In this document: piece by piece, positions 56,861 to 64,000 of the stretch
How the letters are laid out: each line of letters starts with the position of its first letter
Position numbering within the stretch: the first letter of the stretch is position 1
Assembly (NCBI GenBank): GCA_944548615.1
Contig: OX155957.1
Coordinates: 27,798,935-27,862,934 of the forward strand
Reading direction: 5' to 3'
Length of the DNA: 64,000 bases
Origin: Micropterix aruncella
Taxonomy: Eukaryota; Arthropoda; Insecta; Lepidoptera; Micropterigidae
The notes under the pieces: generated by a model
What the model saw: only the letters and a program-made list of their open reading frames with translations
Databases searched by the model: none
What the model was told of the DNA's origin: nothing
Program-made: the position numbers and the translations under genes

Positions 56861-58065
56861 TTTCCGGGACCGTGACTGCAACTTCTTCAGTTCTTGCCCG
56901 TTTTCTAGAATTAGACTTGGGCGAGCTAGTTACTATAGGTTTAATTGTCGCCTCAAAGCGTTGTTTTGAGTTTTTAAGAATTCTTTTGAAAAAATCGTCA
57001 CATTGCAGCTGGCTGAAATTTGAATCTGCAGTGCGAATAACAGTTAAAAATGTAGATCGCACATTCTCAAAGAACTTGAACGGTTTTTTTTCTGTTTTTA
57101 GATCATCTCTTGTATTACCCGTCCAGGAGAACTCTAAAAATATATCTCTGTTAAAAAAAATCTACCATCTTATAGCATAAATTAATGCCCCTTACAACGA
57201 TTCCATCGGAACACAAGATTGACATACAATCAACGTACCTCTTGCGAAATTCTTGGTCTTTGAGTCTTTCTTCTATGGTCTTCAGTTCGTCTATCGTTTT
57301 GATAGGCGGAAACCTTTCAAATAAAGCATTGTCCTTCTCAGTTGCAGAGACGACATGACTGCGTTCTATTTTATCTAGCTTATGAAAGAGCTCCTTAAAG
57401 AGTATTTCATGTCTTGCCATCTGCGACAGAACTTTCGTCATATTTTCATTTTGATTTTTTAACAATTCTATAATATTTTTTTGATTTTGAAGAATAGTAG
57501 CATTTTCATTTTGTGGTGTGATGAGAAACGAATGTTCTAAGTTAGCATCGCCGAGTGAAACATTCTGTCCGATCAAACTGTCACCATTGGATGTGGAGCT
57601 TGGTGGCGGAGGCATATCATGGAGCAGGAGTACATTGTTGAAATCTTGTTTGTGCATCGAGTTCCGCGGAAGACTTGTATTATTGGGAGGTGGTGGTAAC
57701 ACCACCAAATTATTGAAGTCGTATTGCTGTGGTTTGTTTCTGCTTACTGAATTATGTAAGACAACGGATGATGGCAGTTCAAGGGGCTCATATGTCGGTG
57801 ATTCCACGACTTCATCGTCTTCGGTATCTGTCTGCGTTTCCATTTACTTCTGCTCTTGTATAGCCAATTCGTAGTTTCCAAATACGCGTTTAACGACACA
57901 AGCATATTTTATCCATGTCGGCTTCGGTTTTGAATATTCCTTCGATGACAAATTGCTGAAAGGTGTTGGTGGCCACCACAATGCCCCATCCATTTCCCAC
58001 TTGCTGGGCACCACCGACAAGCATATTCTTCCTTCCTCTATCGTCTGCACTATCTTGAAAGGCAT
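56673..58065 (-). pseudogene. DUF4806-type gene of the transposon, one in-frame TAA and one frameshift
   Basis: It starts with ATG at 58065 directly after an acceptor (TTCTTGCAG, 58074-58066), so any exon upstream is untranslated. Residues 1-73: 'MPFKIVQTIEEGRICLSVVP', 'KWEMDGALWWPP', 'WIKYACVVKRVFGNYELA', the usual N-terminal module of such proteins. A single TAA (57846-57844) interrupts the frame; the same frame then continues 'METQTDTEDDEV' with a Pro/Asn-rich linker. Then comes a helical segment 'QNQKNIIELLKNQNENM' and the DUF4806 core 'FPPIKTIDELKTIEERLKD' to 'INLCYKMVDFF'. A run of eight T (57160-57153) causes a one-base shift; the next frame continues the domain with 'FSWTGNTRDD', 'FFENVRSTFLTVI' and 'CDDFFKRILKNSKQRF', then Lys/Arg-rich 'SRKRAR' and acidic Gln/Glu repeats to TAA at 56675-56673. 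Role unknown; possibly a DNA-binding or regulatory partner of the transposase. Confidence 0.75.
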
Positions 58066-60850
58066 CTGCAAGAATAAAAGAAAGTAAATAGACTAACTAG
58101 TAAGTAGGTACTTCCACATGGTAAGTCCAAACTTGTATCACTGTTTTCATTCAGCTGGCGTTTCAATGGTGTATGATATCATGCTATGTTATGCCACCAT
58201 CCAATCGATAATATGTCATTTTAGCAGTATATAATAAATTTCATACCTAGGGTCTGTCGTTCTATGAAATATCAAAAATCGACTTTTTCATGACGTTTTT
58301 ATAATTTAATTTACCTTTGCGTATTTTTGCAATCTAACATTAAACTGATTATTAAGACGAGACAGAGGTTATTTTCTCCATACAAAATCGTCCTACGATT
58401 TATGTTTTCCCAACCACTAAACCTTGACCGATTTTTATGAATGTTTTTTTTTTGTAATAAGGACTGCAGTCCAATCTACGTATTTGTATTTTTTTTATTT
58501 AGCTTAAATATACAAGACCAGAGCAATATTTTTTTATTTATCCATGTCATGAATTTCATTAATCTTTTTTAAATACATAATGCTTTCGATATCAAAAAAA
58601 AAATATATTCGACTGTCATTATTAAACAAATTCCTGTACTTTCCTTTAAATTAAATTAAAGAGATAGCAGAGTCAAAAATATATACTGGATTCCTACATT
58701 TCTCGTGGATTTCCCAATCGTTTTGTTTCACGAGACTTCGGCAGAGTCATTAGCGTATTGAAAAATAATGGATTTGGGTTTGCTTAATCGGTCGACGCGG
58801 AAATATTTGTCGATTTATTAGCCTGGAATATTACGAAATGTTGTGCCTCCGTAGCGAATTCCCTTATTTGATTGTGAAACATTCATTTTGACTATAAAAT
58901 TATAATGAGTATTGAAAATAGAGGCTAATGACACTTTGCAATAGTGGAATCCTGTGTGGATTGTTACATATTACGTAATGCGAAGTTGCGTTTATTTTCA
59001 AAACAGATTTTCATTCATTTTCTATTTCTACTTCTTTAGCGCAACACCAAAGTTGGAAATCTCATTAAAATTGTAATCAGAGGCATATTTTTGAGGGCAC
59101 TGATCTACCTAGAATTGATTGCATGGAAAGTTTGACTATATTTTTTAAATTTCAACTTGAGGCATAGCAATTGGCTGTTCAATCCAGTTTATTTCCATAC
59201 GGAAATACTACTGCCGAAACCCTAAAAATCTACAATTTTGGAACTAATCTCAAGACAAATCAGAACGATTTGATACATAAAGTATTTTATATGATGTGAT
59301 GGTTTCTTTCCGCGTTAGAAATGTTATATCTGTGGATTCTAACTTTGTCTCAATAGCGTTTACGTGAAGGGTTCAAAAATGGCGTGGACAAAACTAGTCA
59401 GTGTGACAAGGTAATATAAGTATATAGTCTTTACGGAACCCTATATTTACAATTGGAGTTTGCACATGGCTTGTTTGCTCTGCACCGAAGACAATGTACT
59501 TAAGTGGCATATATTTGCTAATTATGTCAGAATACATTTTACGGTAGGTACTTACATATTTTTTCAGCTTACTATACATTCAATAACATAGTATTCATTT
59601 TCGGATCTAGTATCGCAGTTTTTTTATAATTATAAATGGTGTTTGTTCGAAATTAGGTTTAAAACGGAATAATGTAAAACCTTACTCACCCTTTGCAATA
59701 AATCCGTTCGTAAGTGAACAGCCTGTAGCACTTCACCAAATCACTTTTCACACTCTAACGCCCGCAGCGGGTTTGAATGCGCTCAGAAAGACGACTGACA
59801 CTGAATGGCCCTAAGGAAGTTGTTTGATTGAGCAATATGGCTTATCGCAAACTAATGTGCCATTAAACAGGGCCAGTTGGAATATCCAAAAACTAATTAG
59901 GCCGAACTCTTACCTGAAGGCCCTGATTTAGCATTTAAATATACCAGTTACTCTTCGTTCAGCATATTGAAATTCCTTTTGAGCATTTTCAAGTCCAAAA
60001 GGTCTCGCGCCGGGGCTTGTTTGCCATAAATTAGTTAAATCCCAAACTATCAGGTTCTCGTACAAAGTCCGCCATTTTTAGGTATTTCGAAGCCTAATTT
60101 CTTTCAAATATAATTGCATTTCTTTATTAAAACAAGGATTGAATTACCTTTCGGTGTGACACATTTGTAGTTGGAAAATAGTTCAAAGCGTTTCACCTTT
60201 TTTTACATATAATTTGAAAATAACATCAATAGTTTATAATACCTAAATAATATTAAATAATGTTATTTAGAGGGCCCGTGTATTTTATAGAGGTATTGTG
60301 GTCTGTTTCATCAATAAACTAACACTCGCAATGTAACTGGCATAACACAACAGGCAATATCAGCATATCATTTATTACCTATCTCTAACAAATTGTCTAC
60401 GAAATAATAAATCGGTATCCTTCATTTTGTTATCTCATCGTTGGACAAAGCGCATGTAACTATACTCAGAACCAAACCAAAACTAAATTGGCTTAACCAA
60501 GCCCAAATTTGTATTTTCGTAATCTCTTATGAGCTTTTTCAAAACCTAACCCTGACTAAAAAGATTATTTCAATGCCAAATCCAGGCTAATTCAAGGCTT
60601 ATATGTTAGTCCTGAATTAGCCGTTGCAAGGCCTTACAGGTTCTGAGAAGGTTAAAATTAGGTTTTGGTATTTGCTATTTGCTCCTGAGATCTTAAAGCC
60701 AGAACGTTATGCGGAGGTTCTGTAGGTCGGGCCCTTTTAGGCTACAGAACGTTATAATAAGGTTATTTTAACGTTGTCATAACTAGTCGCCCAGAACCTC
60801 ACGTTGTCCTGGAAAGGTTCTAGAACCTGATCAAGACCTTTTTAGAACCT
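58066..60850. other. Right non-coding and subterminal part of the transposon
   Basis: 58066-59750 is AT-rich and featureless and probably holds the promoter of the minus-strand gene. From about 59800 the sequence fills with 'aggcc', 'aaaccta', 'aggttct' and 'aacgtta' words that thicken toward the right end (60600-60850), mirroring 50650-50940 on the left. Confidence 0.5.
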
Positions 60851-60865
60851 CAAATGTTACTTGGG

Positions 60866-61615
60866 ACGATGCTTCCGCCCGCGCCTCAGTCTGAGCTAAA
60901 CTGTCGCGATTTCAGGCAGCTAACGCCTGCATGCAGCTTGGGGCATAAGATTTGCTCGTTACTTTCAACTCATGGTTTGACTCCCATCTGTTATCCCCCT
61001 CGAAGAGGGTCAAACCTGGAAAGGATACTGTTTACCCTGTCATGGCTGTGTCGTGGACAGGTGGGATCGGATACTCTAGGAGATGACCTTCGGGCGCTGC
61101 TGGGTGGTTTGCGCATTGTGCGGCATCAGCCACTCCGGCGAACAACCGGGGGCAAGGGAAAGGGCTCTGGTAATAATCTCATACGTTTCCTAAAATGCAG
61201 GAGTGGTTTTTGACCTGATATCAGCTACTCTTGAAACGACCCATTGGCCATCCGATCCCGTGTGAAAGACGGGCAAAGGGCGCCATGGTCCGCGATAAAT
61301 TTGAGTTGAATTACCGCTAACATCAAGTAGAGGCCGCGCAAGCGACTTCAAACCTGTGACCAGACGAAAGGACGGAGAAATCCGTTCAAATCCGGTAGTG
61401 AGGACGTGAGGTCGGTCCGCTGATTTAACTTCTTAATGCCCCACGGTAAGGCGTTGGACTCTCACGGGCATGTCGGCGTAGCTAGACGGTGGACCGTGTT
61501 GTTCCTAAGCCTCGGCGTTCAACCTGCGGTTGTATAAATAATATAATATAGGTTTACCTCCCTGGTGTGGCGGAATCGCCCATAGTAGTCGACAACTCTA
61601 AAGCGTCGTGATTAC
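60866..61615 (-). repeat. Family A copy, inverted
   Basis: Read on the minus strand it gives 'gttgtcgactactatgggcga', 'acacggtccaccgtctagctacgccgacatgcccgtgagagtccaacgccttacc', 'gacctcacgtcctcacta', 'gaagtcgcttgcgcggcctctacttgatgttagcggtaattc' and 'cacgggatcggatggcca', matching 24590-25500 and 17870-18400. It starts immediately beside the large transposon, so the transposon may have inserted in this copy. Confidence 0.8.
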
Positions 61616-62615
61616 ACTCAGCATCATCATGCATCATAGCTATCGTATGACACCAAGACCATATCCAAGCTATATGCTTGCGGTTTCTGTTTAGAAATAT
61701 ATAGTAATCAAACCATTAATCGGTCAATCCAATGTTATATTAGCGATAACAATTATTAATAATCCATTTAAGGTGCTCTATTTTAGAGCGCCAGTAGATC
61801 TTTCATATTCGATTATATTATATTGACAATGGAGATAATAAAATTATAGTTGTGTATATTGAATATACCTATATCGGTAGCCAGAATATTGTAAAATATT
61901 GCGCATTTTGTTTCCTTATTAAATTGCGACATTTATTAAATAGCTAAATTCATGTCAACACATAGCACAATCAAACAATCTAATGAAATGACCGATAAGA
62001 TTGGACATGGGCAGATTTTGATTGATCGCTATTATGTCGTTCGGCGCGCGTTCGCCCATTTCGGGCGGATGAAAGTGTTTGGCGAGCATCCAGACTCGGA
62101 ATTGAGCCAAGTGGATTCCTGGAAGCGCCATGTCTCCCTGGCAAAGCACCAACTAACGCGCATGACAGCCAGAGACAAACGCGGGGACGGGGACACACTG
62201 TCTCTCACACATTGTTTTGATTATTTTTTGCTAGCTAGGGAGCGCGATGTCATAAATTTCAAAGTGTGCATACATCGGCGTAGATAAAAGTGGAGCGTTT
62301 CGCTGCCAATATTAAAACGGTTCGCATTGATTGTTTTATAGCCTCTTTGTCCTCCTCGTTGTTCCTCCGGCTTATTAAACGCTGAAGGACTGCAACGATA
62401 TGGTTTAAAGGTATTGACGGATCGGCGTGTAGCATTAGATAGGTCGCTTTTATATAAGGTAGTTGATTATATACACAGATTATAGTGCCATGCATACAGT
62501 GTGCATACAAGTGCCATATAACGACATTTTTGTTTATTTAACCGCGACGATAGTAGGGCCTTTGTTAAGGATATCCGTAAAAATCTGGAGATGAAATTAG
62601 ATTAGCATTCCGCAT
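61616..62615. other. Mostly single-copy non-coding DNA
   Basis: A GC-richer patch at 62035-62205 has short frames on both strands without family resemblance. No feature supported. Confidence 0.4.
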
Positions 62616-62619
62616 TTCT

Positions 62620-62925
62620 ACATGCACTCACATACACACGCTCCCTACAGATACACATACACACGCACACATACGCACACACGCAAGCGCGCGCACACAC
62701 ACACACACACGTACACACACACATACACACACACACACGCGCGCGCGCGCTACACACACACGCGCAAACGCACTCGCGCACGCACACGCGCCTATACACG
62801 CAACTCGACACGCGCAAGCCCCCGCGCGCACGCACACACGTACACACACACACACATAAGCTCTCCATCGCACAAACATACACCAACACTCATAAACCAA
62901 CACCTACATTCACACACATAGCGTA
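62620..62925 (+). repeat. CA-rich low-complexity tract with CG runs
   Basis: Interrupted (CA)n with (CG)n segments such as 'cacgcgcgcgcgcgctacac' at 62737. It is alternating purine-pyrimidine over about 300 bp. Reading frames here are artefacts. Confidence 0.9.
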
Positions 62926-63814
62926 CTAACTTATAAATTTAAAATTCTTTTCTGTTTTCTTCGTACTGTGGAGCATATTTTTTATCCTTTTTAATTTATT
63001 GTAAATAACTTAAAACATCATTGGCTTTGCTATCGTTATATATTTTTAATATGTTATTATTATGATATGTATGTTTTAGATAAAATAAAATAAAGAAATA
63101 AATTATTGCTGTCCCATTTCGTGTATTTACTCAGATAATGAAACAAACTTCGTAGGTGCTCTTAGGTAGGTTATAATAGTTCCACAATTTTTATTTCAGA
63201 CTGTGTCAAGGTGAACGATAGTTAAAACAGATACCTTAAGGCAGAGGCAGTATGGTTATATATGCCAGTTATTAACTACGTTAGTAGTCATAAAATTTGT
63301 CGTAAACCATGGGGAAAGTCGACGTGGCAAAACTCATTCCCGGTCGTTCCTTTACGACTTATTTTACGCGATCGAAACGATGATCGGAACGACGAAATAA
63401 AGAGAGCAGAAATTATTATCCTCTGTACGTGCGAATTTTCGATTCACCCCACATTCGCTCTCCAAGGTCGGCACACAGCACACTCGCGCTGTTTGCCTAA
63501 TCATTTATTGCTAATATAAATCGTGACGAGCTTCTATTTGAATATCATTATCTTTTTTTCGCAAATTTATAAACGCAAACAGTGTTTATAGGCGTATGGC
63601 GCCAGCGTCTCAGTTCACACAACACGCGTAGAGAGTTTCTATAATAATATTTCGAGTATTCACGCTTGGCGTTTGTGCTGGGAAACAATGGGATTGAGAT
63701 GCTTGGAATTTTGCACTGAAACTGACCAGAAAGAAAACATACGATGATTTTTTTACTAAATGATAGATATCACAGGCTATGTTGCTTAGTTTATTATGGT
63801 CAGTCTGTTTGTTT
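62926..63814. other. Non-coding DNA
   Basis: AT-rich apart from a CpG-containing patch at 63310-63480 ('gtttgcctaatc', 'cgatcgaaacgatgatcgg'). No exon supported. Confidence 0.4.
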
Positions 63815-63865
63815 GTTTTTACTCTTTATTGTGATATTTCACAATAGGCGGGTTTAGTTTTAAAC
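63815..63865 (-). repeat. Family B-like 3' end fragment
   Basis: 'gtttgtttgtttttactctttattgtg' and 'acaataggcgggttta' match 13115-13165 and the start of the 171-bp units. On the minus strand it is an AATAAA signal with a (CAAA)n tail. Confidence 0.5.
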
Positions 63866-64000
63866 ATGTATGTTGAATATATTTTAACATTGAACTAACT
63901 ACCAAAAATTATTTGACTTTGACAATGAATTGTACTTTTTTTTGACTAGATATTTTCATATTAAATCCTTTATTACTCCTTTATAATCCTTTATAACATA

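Larger units (their letters stand above)
50635..60865. mobile_element. 10.2-kb Tnp2/CACTA-like DNA transposon with two convergent genes
   Basis: The left end is CCCAAGTAACATTT at 50635-50648. The right end is its exact inverse at 60852-60865. The dinucleotide AC lies outside both ends (50633-50634 and 60866-60867), a possible 2-bp target duplication. Both subterminal regions are crowded with 'aggttct', 'agaacct' and 'aacgtta' words, as in CACTA-type elements. Between them are a spliced plus-strand transposase (53590-55697) and a minus-strand DUF4806 gene (58065-56673) running toward it. A Penelope-like element (50951-51582) and the common lepidopteran element (52021-52997) inserted later. The ends are 10 kb apart, so their pairing with these genes is inference, supported by the subterminal repeats and the central gene pair. 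Confidence 0.65.

Noticed and set aside
62602..62921. Cys/Val and His/Thr-rich frames in the CA tract
   Set aside because: Low-complexity artefacts.

Overview
The window is eukaryotic nuclear DNA from an insect, most likely a moth or butterfly. It is AT-rich, has spliced exons with GT/AG borders, and is packed with transposable elements. The lepidopteran call rests mainly on a roughly 975-bp element at 52021-52997 that I recognise as very common in moth and butterfly genomes. It carries the palindrome GCGAGTCGGACTCGC near one end and a 'tacggaaccct' end at the other. The species cannot be named from the sequence.

Host genes are scarce. The one convincing host coding segment is a GC-rich internal exon on the minus strand at 2797-3736. 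It is open throughout, has good splice sites on both sides, and encodes an Ala/Pro/His-rich, Ser-rich protein with a charged C-terminal stretch. The gene's upstream exons would lie to the right, so part of the window may be one of its introns. Several CpG-rich, apparently single-copy islands (about 15.2-15.7, 17.4-17.7, 25.8-26.0, 29.3-29.5, 31.9-32.2 and 39.7-40.0 kb) are candidate promoters, 5' exons or regulatory DNA.

The rest is mobile or repeated DNA. From 1 to 26 kb there is a GC-rich non-coding repeat of about 1 kb ('family A', at least eight copies in the window, both strands), a nuclear copy of the mitochondrial nad1 3' region (5398-5660) between two direct repeats, tRNA-derived SINEs, a tandem array with a 171-bp period, and TA-flanked and TTAA-flanked MITEs. 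From 26 to 50 kb there are fragments of non-LTR retrotransposons (Jockey/CR1-like and RTE-like), the best of them a frameshifted reverse transcriptase at 41.1-43.1 kb. A 290-bp near-perfect palindrome sits between two long (TA)n tracts at 36.1-37.1 kb, and piggyBac-like MITEs are nested in other elements.

From 50.6 to 60.9 kb lies what I read as one large DNA transposon of about 10.2 kb. It has 14-bp terminal inverted repeats and a possible 2-bp target duplication. A two-exon Tnp2/CACTA-like transposase runs on the plus strand and converges on a minus-strand gene of the DUF4806 type. That second gene is broken by one in-frame TAA and one frameshift in a T8 run. The element has been hit by a Penelope-like retroelement with 141-bp inverted arms and a 12-bp target duplication, and by the common lepidopteran element. 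The transposase probably mobilises the element; the role of the DUF4806 protein is unknown. The last 3 kb holds another family A copy, a CA-rich low-complexity tract, and otherwise unremarkable DNA.
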